11,485 nt of DNA from an uncultured Neomegalonema sp. (lineage in GTDB: Bacteria; Pseudomonadota; Alphaproteobacteria; Rhodobacterales; Rhodobacteraceae). Positions 1 to 6,499 of this stretch are shown piece by piece; position 1 is the first letter of the stretch, and every line of letters starts with the position of its first letter. The DNA lies in the NCBI GenBank assembly GCA_937958345.1, contig CALGNW010000317.1, positions 1-11,485 on the forward strand. The letters are read 5' to 3'. The translations under genes and the position numbers were made by a program. Below the pieces are notes generated by a model. It was given only the letters and a program-made list of their open reading frames with translations. It was not told the DNA's origin and did not search any database.

Positions 1-1035
1 GAATACCCCGATGGCTTCGACGCCTTCGGTGCCGACGCCCTGCGATTTGCGCTCACCTCAATGGCCGCAATGGGCCGCGACATTAAGCTGTCGGTCGAAC
101 GCATCCGTGGCTATCGCAATTTCGGCACCAAACTCTGGAACGCCGCTCGCTTCGCCGAGTTCAACGCCTGCGAACGCGACCCGAATTTCGATCCGTCCAA
201 AGCCTCTGAGACCGTCAATAAATGGATCATCGGCGAAACCGCGAAAGCCCGCGAAGCCGCCGACGAAGCCCTGACAAACTATCGCTTCAACGACGTTGCC
301 AGCACGCTCTACGCGCACGTCTATTTTCTCTGCGACTGGTACGTCGAATTTTCCAAACCGCTGCTCTCCGGCGAGGATGGCCCTGCAAAAGACGAAACCA
401 AAGCGACCGTCGTTTGGGCCATCGACCAATGCCTCGTCATGCTCTCCCCGATCATGCCGTTCATCACCGAGGAACTCTGGAAGGAGACAGGCGGACAAGG
501 CACGCTCATGCTCCATGACTGGCCGACCTATACGCACGCCGAGTTGCAGGACGCGGATGCTGAGGCCGAGATGCGCTGGACGATCTCGCTGATCGAAGCC
601 ATCCGCTCGGTCCGTTCCGAAATGAACGTCCCGGCGGCGGCAAAGATCGAACTGCTGCTCACCGAGTTCGACCATGAGGCTGCGCAACGCCTGCTGCGCC
701 AAAGCGCGCTGATCAAAAAACTCGCGCGCCTCTCCGAAGCCGCCGTCGGCAATGAAGCCCCCAAAGGCTCCATCGTCACCGCCGTCGAGGGCGCAACAGT
801 CAACCTGCCGCTCGCCGATATCATCGACGTAAAGGCGGAAACCGCGCGCCTGACCAAATCCCTCGGCAAGCTGGACAAGGAAATCAAAGGTCTGACCAGC
901 AAACTCGGCAACGAGAAATTCATCGCCAAGGCCCCCGAAGCCGAGGTCGAAAAACAACGCGAACGCCTCGCCAGCGCCGAAGCCGAACGCGCAAAACTTG
1001 CAAATGCGCTCAGCGGGCTTGAAGCTATCAATTAA
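1..1035 (+). CDS. valS: Valyl-tRNA synthetase, C-terminal part (5' end outside window)
   Basis: This class I aminoacyl-tRNA synthetase charges tRNA-Val with valine in the cytoplasm. Only the last 344 residues are present. The reading frame is open from base 1 and begins EYPDGFDAFGADALRFAL, the segment that normally follows the KMSKS loop, so the catalytic Rossmann fold lies upstream of the window. The next stretch (GRDIKLSVERIRGYRNFGTKLWNAARF) and the helical region up to about residue 215 match the anticodon-binding domain; PFITEELW is typical of that domain. The last ~70 residues (from about ADIIDVKAETARL to the end) are charged and heptad-like, matching the ValS C-terminal coiled-coil arm that contacts tRNA. 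The stop is TAA at 1033-1035, followed after 6 nt by a palindromic repeat. The family assignment is secure; nothing in the visible part looks damaged. Confidence 0.96.
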   Translation, partial: EYPDGFDAFGADALRFALTSMAAMGRDIKLSVERIRGYRNFGTKLWNAARFAEFNACERDPNFDPSKASETVNKWIIGETAKAREAADEALTNYRFNDVASTLYAHVYFLCDWYVEFSKPLLSGEDGPAKDETKATVVWAIDQCLVMLSPIMPFITEELWKETGGQGTLMLHDWPTYTHAELQDADAEAEMRWTISLIEAIRSVRSEMNVPAAAKIELLLTEFDHEAAQRLLRQSALIKKLARLSEAAVGNEAPKGSIVTAVEGATVNLPLADIIDVKAETARLTKSLGKLDKEIKGLTSKLGNEKFIAKAPEAEVEKQRERLASAEAERAKLANALSGLEAIN

Positions 1036-1041
1036 GAAACT

Positions 1042-1104
1042 GTCATTCCCGCGAAAGCGGGAATCTCTTGCGGCCCGAAAGATTCCCGCCTTCGCGGGAA
1101 TGAC
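1042..1104. repeat. Dispersed palindromic repeat, paired hairpins
   Basis: Two 24-nt arms, 1042-1065 and 1081-1104, are reverse complements of each other at 23 of 24 positions, around a 15-nt centre (1066-1080). Each arm is also a small perfect hairpin: ATTCCCGC, a GAAA loop and GCGGGAAT (1045-1064), then ATTCCCGC, a CTTC loop and GCGGGAAT (1082-1101). Elements with this core are scattered between genes in many proteobacteria (general knowledge). It begins 6 nt after the valS stop and could stabilise the 3' end or weakly terminate, but no T-run follows. A degenerate relative occurs at about 8531-8570. Confidence 0.85.
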
Positions 1105-1124
1105 CTGACACGAAAGACCGAACC

Positions 1125-1949
1125 ATGTCTGACGACACAAATTTCGAGCGTGACGACAGCATGTCTCACCCCACCATCGAAACCGCCCTCGACCTCGCGT
1201 TCGAGCGCGCGCGCAGCGATGAGGAAGACAGCGGCGCCTTTTATGACGCTCTGTTCGCCGCCACGGTCTTTATGCCAATCCGCAGCGCCTTCAACGACGC
1301 GGGCGAGGCCAGCGAGACAGAGGCGCAATCCATCGAACCCCTCGTTTGGGAAGTGGAGGGCGACGAAACCCTTCTGCTGTTCGACACGGAAGAACGCCTC
1401 GCCCGTTGGGCCACCGAACCCATGAACTACGTCGGCATTCCCGGCAGTACGTTCTTCAAGATGTTTCAGGGCGAGTTGCAAGTCGCCGTCAATCTCACCG
1501 TCGCGCCATCCTCGGTGATGATCCCGTCCGACGTCGTCTCATGGCTGCACGACCGCGCCGAAGCGATGAACGAGGTTGAAGAAATCCCCGCCGGCACGGG
1601 CATGGACGTCACCGCCCCACCCGAACTTGCGCCGGAGGCCATTGGCCGCATCACCGCGAAACTGGCGGGCCTGCGCCGCGAAGTCCACGAGGCGATCATC
1701 TTCAGTCTCGCCATCGACGCGGGCGAAGACGAGGCCGTGCGCCGCGTCGTCCTCGGCGTCGCGCTGACGGTTGGCGGGATCGAGGATGCAGACAATATCG
1801 CCACCTCCCTCGCTGAAACCGCGACGGTCGCCTTTAACGGCGAGCGCGCTTTCGAAGTTGCTTTGCTGGACCCTGAATCACCGCTGATGAACGCCGCGCG
1901 CAATGTTGGCGTTAAGCTACCGATTGTCGATCTGTCCTCGCTTCATTAA
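1125..1949 (+). CDS. SseB-domain protein of unknown function
   Basis: The product is a 274-residue soluble protein with no signal peptide or membrane segment. Residues about 20-130 resemble the SseB N-terminal domain: a helical start (ALDLAFERARSDEEDSGAFYDALFAATVFMPI), then a strand-rich part with LLLFDTEERLARWA, typical of this family. The C-terminal half (LRREVHEAIIFSLAIDAGEDEAVRRVVLGVALTV) fits the second, SseB C-terminal-like domain. SseB in Salmonella is a type III secretion translocon-associated protein, but most bacterial members are uncharacterised and the domain does not by itself indicate secretion; none of the neighbours belong to a secretion system. An internal Met at 1161 (residue 13) is an alternative start. 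Neither start has a strong ribosome binding site, and 1125 is chosen as the longer frame. The next gene begins 12 nt after the stop, so the two are probably cotranscribed. Confidence 0.7.
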   Translation: MSDDTNFERDDSMSHPTIETALDLAFERARSDEEDSGAFYDALFAATVFMPIRSAFNDAGEASETEAQSIEPLVWEVEGDETLLLFDTEERLARWATEPMNYVGIPGSTFFKMFQGELQVAVNLTVAPSSVMIPSDVVSWLHDRAEAMNEVEEIPAGTGMDVTAPPELAPEAIGRITAKLAGLRREVHEAIIFSLAIDAGEDEAVRRVVLGVALTVGGIEDADNIATSLAETATVAFNGERAFEVALLDPESPLMNAARNVGVKLPIVDLSSLH

Positions 1950-1961
1950 CGCGGCGGCCCG

Positions 1962-2216
1962 ATGCCAAATGTAAAACGCTCGCTAACGCTCAAGGGTCAC
2001 CGCACCAGCGTTTCGCTCGAACCCGAGTTTTGGGAAGCCTTTCGCCTATGTGCCGACGCGCGCGCGATGTCGCTGAATGCGCTGGCGTCAGAGATTGATG
2101 CGGCGCGGCTAACGGGCGATTCGACGGCTGACAATCTCTCCGGGGCGATACGCCTCTACGTCCTCGCCGATCTTCAATCGCGATTGGTCGGGCAAACGAA
2201 TGCACCGCCGCTGTAA
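1962..2216 (+). CDS. Small ribbon-helix-helix DNA-binding protein (RHH_4 type)
   Basis: The product is an 84-residue protein. It begins with a basic strand, KRSLTLKGHRTSVSLEPEFWEAF, then a helix and MSLNALASEIDAAR, a pattern I recognise from the alphaproteobacterial RHH_4 ribbon-helix-helix family. The N-terminal strand with Lys/Arg/Thr/Ser would enter the DNA major groove as a dimer, and the two following helices would form the dimer core. A short insert (LTGDSTADN) precedes the final helix LSGAIRLYVLADLQSRL. Targets are unknown. It lies 12 nt after the SseB-like gene, and the Shine-Dalgarno signal is weak, which suggests translational coupling. It is not obviously part of a toxin-antitoxin pair because no small toxin gene flanks it. 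It could regulate a neighbour, but nothing in the sequence shows this. Confidence 0.75.
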   Translation: MPNVKRSLTLKGHRTSVSLEPEFWEAFRLCADARAMSLNALASEIDAARLTGDSTADNLSGAIRLYVLADLQSRLVGQTNAPPL

Positions 2217-2272
2217 CCTCTGCCGCCGGCCCGGGTGCTTAACTTGGGTGGAATTGGGGACAAGGTCACCCC

Positions 2273-2285
2273 GGATACGGTATCC
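2273..2285. promoter_or_regulatory. Candidate operator palindrome upstream of dctP
   Basis: GGATAC-G-GTATCC is a perfect inverted repeat with 6-bp arms. It sits in the 192-nt non-coding gap (2217-2408) that precedes the TRAP block, 124 nt before the dctP start. It contains GGTATCC (2279-2285), and the same 7-mer occurs at 5708-5714 in front of the GntR-family gene. FadR-subfamily GntR proteins often bind GGTAT-type half sites (family knowledge), so this is a plausible site for the cluster's own regulator. A 12-of-12 arm match is expected by chance in roughly one gap of this size in twenty, so the evidence is moderate. I could not place a convincing -35/-10 promoter in this gap. Confidence 0.4.
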
Positions 2286-2408
2286 ACGATAGGCTTTGCC
2301 CCATTTTTTCCTTGTTTTGCCAGCCTTTGAATGAATGATCGGTCCCAGCCGCTAAATTGCGGACGTCAAAACGCGCCATCAAGGCGTGTCGGACCTTGGG
2401 AGAGAACA

Positions 2409-3512
2409 ATGAAGAAGACCCTGCACGTAACGCTTGCCTCAACGCTGGCCATTATGATTGGTGGCGCAGAGGCTATTGCTCTTGAATGGAACGTCTCCGT
2501 TTGGGGAAAACGCCGCGCGTTTACCGAGCATGTTGAAAAACTGGCCGAACTGGTATCCGAGAAAACCGGCGGCGATTTCACGATGAACGTCTCGTATGGC
2601 GGCCTGTCGAAAAACAAAGAAAACCTCGACGGCATTTCAATCGGCGCATTTGAGATGGCCCAGTTCTGTGCCGGTTACCACCGCGATAAAAACCCGACCA
2701 TTACCGTTCTGGAACTGCCGTTCCTCGGCGTCGCAAACTTGGATGAAGAGGTTGCCGTCAGTCACGCTGTCTACGCACACCCTGCTGTGCAGAAAGACCT
2801 CGCGCGTTGGAACGCAAAGCTGCTGATGACCTCGCCAATGCCGCAATACAATGTGGCCGGTGTCGGTGCGGAGCCGCGTGATCTTGACGGTTTCGACGGC
2901 ATGCGTATCCGCGCAACCGGCGGTCTCGGCAAAGCCTTTACCACCGTTGGTGCTACGCCGACTTCCGTGACCGCGACCGAGGCGTATACCGCGCTTGAAT
3001 CGGGCGTCGTTGATTCCGTGGCCTTTGCTCAGCACGCACACCTTGCCTTCCGCACCATCGACGTTTCGAAATGGTGGACGGCGAACCTCAACCCCGGCAC
3101 GGTCAACTGTCCTGTCGTTGTTAACATTGACGCCTACGAGGGGCTGAGCGACGAGCACCGCGCCGCTCTGGACAGCTCGATTGACGAGGCGATTGATCAC
3201 TACCTCGCCAACTATGCGGTTCTGCTCGAAAAGTGGGACACGATCCTCGCCGAGAAAAAGGTCGCAAAGATCAGCTACTCGGACAAAACCATCGAGGCGT
3301 TTAAGGCTAAGGCTGCTGACCCGATCCGCGAAGCATGGATCAAGGACATGACCGCCGAGGGTCTGCCAGCGCAGGAGCTTTATGACCTCGTGGTGACGAC
3401 TCTTGCTGAAACCCGCGCCTCGGGCGGGATGTCGAACGATGACATTATGATGGAAATCAAATCGATTTCATCGCGCATCGAAGCCCTGAAAAAGGCTGCT
3501 GAAGCTCTCTAA
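2409..3512 (+). CDS. dctP: TRAP transporter periplasmic solute-binding protein, DctP family
   Basis: The product is a 367-residue periplasmic receptor that captures a small carboxylate and delivers it to the DctQM membrane complex. The ATG at 2409 is chosen because it starts a standard signal peptide: MKK, a hydrophobic stretch to about residue 20, and probable cleavage near AEAIA. It also lies just after a GGGAGAG-type ribosome binding site. The frame opens earlier at 2331, but those 26 residues are not signal-like. Family landmarks are SYGGLSKNKENLDGISIGAFEMAQ (about 62-85), LELPFLG (101-107), GMRIRATGG (164-172) and TEAYTALESGVVDSVAF (190-206). Arg168 aligns by eye with the conserved arginine that salt-bridges the substrate carboxylate in SiaP-like receptors. 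Substrate is not readable from sequence; the downstream genes suggest oxalate or a short 2-hydroxy acid. This is the first gene of the TRAP block. Confidence 0.9.
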   Translation: MKKTLHVTLASTLAIMIGGAEAIALEWNVSVWGKRRAFTEHVEKLAELVSEKTGGDFTMNVSYGGLSKNKENLDGISIGAFEMAQFCAGYHRDKNPTITVLELPFLGVANLDEEVAVSHAVYAHPAVQKDLARWNAKLLMTSPMPQYNVAGVGAEPRDLDGFDGMRIRATGGLGKAFTTVGATPTSVTATEAYTALESGVVDSVAFAQHAHLAFRTIDVSKWWTANLNPGTVNCPVVVNIDAYEGLSDEHRAALDSSIDEAIDHYLANYAVLLEKWDTILAEKKVAKISYSDKTIEAFKAKAADPIREAWIKDMTAEGLPAQELYDLVVTTLAETRASGGMSNDDIMMEIKSISSRIEALKKAAEAL

Positions 3513-3525
3513 CCAACCTTGGCCG

Positions 3526-3552
3526 ACCCTGACCGGAATATCCGGTCGGGGT
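3526..3552 (+). promoter_or_regulatory. Strong hairpin between dctP and dctQ
   Basis: A near-perfect stem-loop lies 13 nt after the dctP stop. GACCGGA (3531-3537) pairs with TCCGGTC (3541-3547) around a 3-nt ATA loop. The stem extends outward through one G-U pair, three G-C pairs and an A-T pair to 3526/3552. No T-tract follows, so it is not a classical intrinsic terminator. In this position, such hairpins commonly protect the upstream mRNA or cause partial termination, giving more binding protein than permease (known for binding-protein transport operons; inferred here). Confidence 0.65.
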
Positions 3553-3615
3553 TACCCAGCCGAACATATGTGTCTCGGCCCGCGCTCCCGTGCGCGCAAA
3601 ATATGAGAGCGTCCC

Positions 3616-4290
3616 ATGTCCTCACATTCCGTACTAACCGACGATTCAAGGCTCAGCCGTGTAGACCGTGCGCTTTACGCCGTTGAAAGCAAACTGACTC
3701 TGCTTGCGGGTATTGTTGCACTCGGTGTCATGTTGCTCGCTGTGGCAAACATCGTCGGGCGCAAAATCGGCGACATCGCGAACGATCGCGGATGGGCATG
3801 GCTGGACGCGAACTTCGGACCCGTTCCGGGCTATATCGACTGGACGGAACAGGCTGTTCCGGCAATCGCAATTCTCGGCCTTGTTGCGACACAGCGCGAC
3901 GGCGGCCATATCCGAATGGATTTTGTCGTCGGGCGGATCAAAAGCAGGGCGCTTTGGCTGTTCGAATTGCTCAGTGTCATCTTAATGCTGATTATTACAG
4001 CGGCCCTTATTTACGGAACATGGGACCACGCCTCACGCGCCATCAGAAACGGCGACTCAACGGTCGATATCAACTTGCCGATCTGGCCTGCAAAGGTGCT
4101 TTTTCCCGTCATTTTCGTCATGCTCGCGCTCCGGCTGATCGTCCAGATTTGGGCATACTGGCGCGCGCTAAAGAACGGCGGCCCCAGTCCGATCGCAGTC
4201 CCGATCCCTGAAGATGCAGCAACCCAGGCGCTGAACGAGGCACTTACCGTTTCCGGCTTCGACAAAGAAGAGACGGAGGCACGCAAATGA
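3616..4290 (+). CDS. dctQ: TRAP transporter small membrane subunit, DctQ family
   Basis: The product is a 224-residue inner-membrane protein, the small permease subunit that pairs with DctM. Four membrane segments are visible: about 28-47 (LTLLAGIVALGVMLLAVANI), 77-94 (TEQAVPAIAILGLVATQ), 113-134 (LWLFELLSVILMLIITAALIYG) and 158-182. QRDGGHIRMDFVVGRI after the second segment is the classic DctQ signature. The loop between segments 1 and 2 (about residues 48-76, including DRGWAWLDANFGPVPGYIDW) looks longer than in compact DctQ proteins. There is also a soluble, Pro- and acid-rich tail of about 40 residues. The ATG at 3616 has a weak GAGAG ribosome binding site at 3605-3609. The stop codon overlaps the dctM start as ATGA, indicating coupled translation. 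Confidence 0.9.
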   Translation: MSSHSVLTDDSRLSRVDRALYAVESKLTLLAGIVALGVMLLAVANIVGRKIGDIANDRGWAWLDANFGPVPGYIDWTEQAVPAIAILGLVATQRDGGHIRMDFVVGRIKSRALWLFELLSVILMLIITAALIYGTWDHASRAIRNGDSTVDINLPIWPAKVLFPVIFVMLALRLIVQIWAYWRALKNGGPSPIAVPIPEDAATQALNEALTVSGFDKEETEARK

Positions 4291-5666
4291 CGATGTTTGA
4301 AACCTCAATCGCGCTATCGGGCGTCTTGCTTGTCCTGGTCATCATGGGAATGCGCGTCGCCTTTGCGACGGCCCTCATCGGCATGACAGGTCTGGTCATT
4401 ATCTTTGCCGAAAAACAAGGGATCGAGCGCGGCTTCTTTACCGCAATCCGGATTGCGGGACAGGTTCCGCACTCGAAAACGGCGGCAAACGTCCTCGGTC
4501 TGATACCCACGTTTATTCTGATCGGTTATCTCGCCTATTATGCGGGCCTGACAAAAGCCCTGTTCGAGGCCGCGAAACGCTGGGTCGGTTGGGTTCCCGG
4601 GGGCCTCGGCGTCGCGACCGTGTTCGCTACGGCAGGGTTTGCTGCGGTGTCCGGCGCGTCTGTCGCGACTTCGGCTGTCTTCGCCCGTATCGCAATCCCG
4701 GAAATGCTGAAGCTCGGCTATGATAAACGGTTCGCCGCGGGCGTCGTTGCCGCGGGCGGGACCTTGGCGTCGCTTATTCCACCATCGGCCATCCTTGTGA
4801 TCTATGCCATTATCACCGAAAGCTCAGTTGGCGCGTTGCTGATGGCCGGTTTCCTGCCGGGACTTGTTTCCGCGATGATCTACGGCGGTCTGATCATTGC
4901 GATGGCAAAGATGCGTCCTGATCTGGGTCCGTCCGTGGGCGGTTATACTTTCAAGGAAAAGATGGCGTCATTACCGGGCGCAGCGCCGATTTTCTTCGTC
5001 GTCGGGATTATCATTTTCTGCATCTATGGCGGCTGGGGGACCCCAACGGAAGCCGGTGCGCTCGGCGCGTTCGTTGTGCTCGTCATGGCACTGTGGCGCG
5101 GCATGCGCTGGAAAGAGCTGTCGGGCGCGCTGATCGAAACGGCAAAGCTGTGCGCAATGATCTTCGCGATGATCTGGGGCGTTTTGATCTTCGTTCGCTA
5201 TCTTGGTTTTGCCAAGCTGCCGACGGCCTTTGCGGACTTCATCGCCGGACTCGAACAATCGCCCATGCTGACCTTGTTGATGATCCTCGGCGTATACGTG
5301 ATCCTCGGCATGTTTATGGATGCCATCGGCATGTTAATTCTGACCCTTCCCGTGACGTTTCCAGCAGTCATGGCGCTAAACGGCGGTGTCGACGTTTCAG
5401 CCGCAGACAGCGCGCTTGGTATGTCGGGTCAGGAGTGTGCCGTCTGGTTCGGCATCATTGTCGTTAAGATGGCGGAGCTTTGTCTGATTACACCGCCGAT
5501 AGGACTGAACTGCTTCGTCGTTGCAGGTGTACGCCCCGACATTTCGGCGCAAGACGTCTTTCGCGGTGCATCGCCGTTCTTCGTGGCCGATGTTGCAACC
5601 GTTGCCGTCCTGATTGCATTCCCCGGCATCGTCCTTTGGTTGCCAAGGTTGGTTTTGGGCGGTTGA
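4287..5666 (+). CDS. dctM: TRAP transporter large permease subunit, DctM family
   Basis: The product is a 459-residue, strongly hydrophobic protein, the large TRAP permease subunit that moves substrate across the inner membrane using the sodium gradient (family knowledge). It has the many-helix pattern of DctM throughout. Diagnostic stretches are GGTLASLIPPSAILVIYAIITESS (around residues 156-179), GGWGTPTEAGALGAF, GMFMDAIGMLILTLPVTFPAV and AELCLITPPIGLNCFVVAGV near the C-terminus. The start is fixed by a good GGAGG at 4275-4279 and the 4-nt ATGA overlap with dctQ. It is slightly longer than many DctM proteins (about 425-440), mainly because of a hydrophilic insert near the N-terminus (EKQGIERGFFTAIRIAGQVPHSKTA), which looks like a natural variant rather than damage. 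It is followed by a 97-nt gap and the regulator gene. Confidence 0.93.
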   Translation: MTMFETSIALSGVLLVLVIMGMRVAFATALIGMTGLVIIFAEKQGIERGFFTAIRIAGQVPHSKTAANVLGLIPTFILIGYLAYYAGLTKALFEAAKRWVGWVPGGLGVATVFATAGFAAVSGASVATSAVFARIAIPEMLKLGYDKRFAAGVVAAGGTLASLIPPSAILVIYAIITESSVGALLMAGFLPGLVSAMIYGGLIIAMAKMRPDLGPSVGGYTFKEKMASLPGAAPIFFVVGIIIFCIYGGWGTPTEAGALGAFVVLVMALWRGMRWKELSGALIETAKLCAMIFAMIWGVLIFVRYLGFAKLPTAFADFIAGLEQSPMLTLLMILGVYVILGMFMDAIGMLILTLPVTFPAVMALNGGVDVSAADSALGMSGQECAVWFGIIVVKMAELCLITPPIGLNCFVVAGVRPDISAQDVFRGASPFFVADVATVAVLIAFPGIVLWLPRLVLGG

Positions 5667-5680
5667 TAACAAACGTTAAA

Positions 5681-5718
5681 GATACCTTCCCTTAGGTCGT
5701 GGTGTCTGGTATCCCAGA
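5681..5718. promoter_or_regulatory. Candidate GntR/FCD operator in front of the regulator gene
   Basis: The 97-nt gap between dctM and the GntR gene contains TCTGG-TATC-CCAGA (5705-5718), a perfect 5-bp inverted repeat with a 4-nt spacer. GATACC (5681-5686) also forms a wider inverted repeat with GGTATC (5708-5713). The TGGTAT core resembles operators of FadR-subfamily regulators (family knowledge), and GGTATCC recurs at 2279-2285 upstream of dctP. The site ends 45 nt before the regulator's ATG, a suitable place for autoregulation. Confidence 0.4.
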
Positions 5719-5763
5719 GAGACGAGTCGCGGTTAAGACGACTTTTGGGAGGAGACGGCCCGG

Positions 5764-6480
5764 ATGGCGGGGAGTATTGCACTCAAGCCTGTGGACGCTA
5801 ATTTTTTGCTCGGGGACCACATCTATGGTGTCCTGCGCGAAGCGATCATGTGCATGGATATCTATGATCCCGCCACCGATCTTCGCCTTGATGAAAGGGC
5901 GCTGGCCGAACAACTCGGAATTTCGAGAACACCGATCAGAGAGGCACTGGTCCGTTTGGAACAGGACGGCTTCGTCGTTGTTCAGGCGCGAAAGGGCGTG
6001 TTCGTCCTTCGCAAATCTATCGAAGAAATCGCGGAAATGATTACGGTCTGGGCTGCGCTGGAGAGCATGGCCGCACGGCTTGTAACCGAACGCGCCACCG
6101 ACGGCGAAATCGCCTCGCTGCGCGAAATGGGAAAGCAGTTCAGCCGGACCAAAGCAAGCGCCCGTATCGAAGAATATTCCGAGGCGAACATCGAATTCCA
6201 CCAGCGCATTCTCGAACTTTCGCGTTGCACCATGCTCAAATCAATCGCCGACGGTTTGTTTCTTCACATGCGCGCCGTCCGGCGTCACGCAATGCCGGAA
6301 AATAATCGCACCGAACGCTCGGTTGTCGATCACATGCACATTATCGAGGCGATCGAATCCCGCGACGCCGATCTTGCTTCACGTCTCGTGCGGGAACACA
6401 CAATGCGGCTGCATGATCATGTCATTGAGACGTGGACGGAACTCTCTGCCGCAACAGATCAAAAATCAGCGGCTTCTTGA
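5764..6480 (+). CDS. GntR-family transcriptional regulator, FadR/FCD subfamily
   Basis: The product is a 238-residue ligand-responsive DNA-binding regulator, probably controlling this cluster. Residues about 14-80 form the GntR winged helix: LRLDERALAEQLGISRTPIREALVRLEQDGFV is the hallmark helix-turn-helix with the SRTPIREAL recognition helix, followed by the wing VQARKGVFVL. Residues about 86-225 form the all-helical FCD ligand domain. Its usual metal/carboxylate-binding positions appear as Asn142 and His146 in NIEFHQRI, His190 in DHMHIIEAI and His212 in VREHTMRLHDH. Asn replaces the more common Asp at the first position, a known family variant. FCD domains commonly sense small carboxylic acids, which fits the TRAP and acyl-CoA genes. 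The ATG at 5764 has an excellent GGGAGGAG at 5747-5754. The next gene begins 19 nt after the stop. Effector unknown. Confidence 0.93.
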   Translation: MAGSIALKPVDANFLLGDHIYGVLREAIMCMDIYDPATDLRLDERALAEQLGISRTPIREALVRLEQDGFVVVQARKGVFVLRKSIEEIAEMITVWAALESMAARLVTERATDGEIASLREMGKQFSRTKASARIEEYSEANIEFHQRILELSRCTMLKSIADGLFLHMRAVRRHAMPENNRTERSVVDHMHIIEAIESRDADLASRLVREHTMRLHDHVIETWTELSAATDQKSAAS

Positions 6481-6499
6481 GAACGAAGGGGAAGACAGA

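Noticed and set aside
58..1140. Long reverse-strand open frame (360 codons) opposite valS
   Set aside because: It is antisense to an unmistakable ValS frame. The translation has no recognisable domain and its N-terminal end translates the palindromic repeat. Long antisense frames are common in GC-rich codon-biased DNA.
2217..2310. Intrinsic terminator after the RHH gene, using the T-run at 2303-2309
   Set aside because: The T-run is preceded only by a 3-4 bp potential stem. GGGG/CCCC at 2256-2272 is too short and too far away. I do not call a terminator here.
2331..2408. N-terminal extension of dctP
   Set aside because: The 26 extra residues are polar and would bury the signal peptide. The ATG at 2409 begins a textbook signal sequence.
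6323..6499. N-terminal extension of the ThDP enzyme gene into the GntR gene
   Set aside because: The extra 59 residues overlap a well-supported regulator and look like out-of-frame translation. A good ribosome binding site precedes the ATG at 6500.
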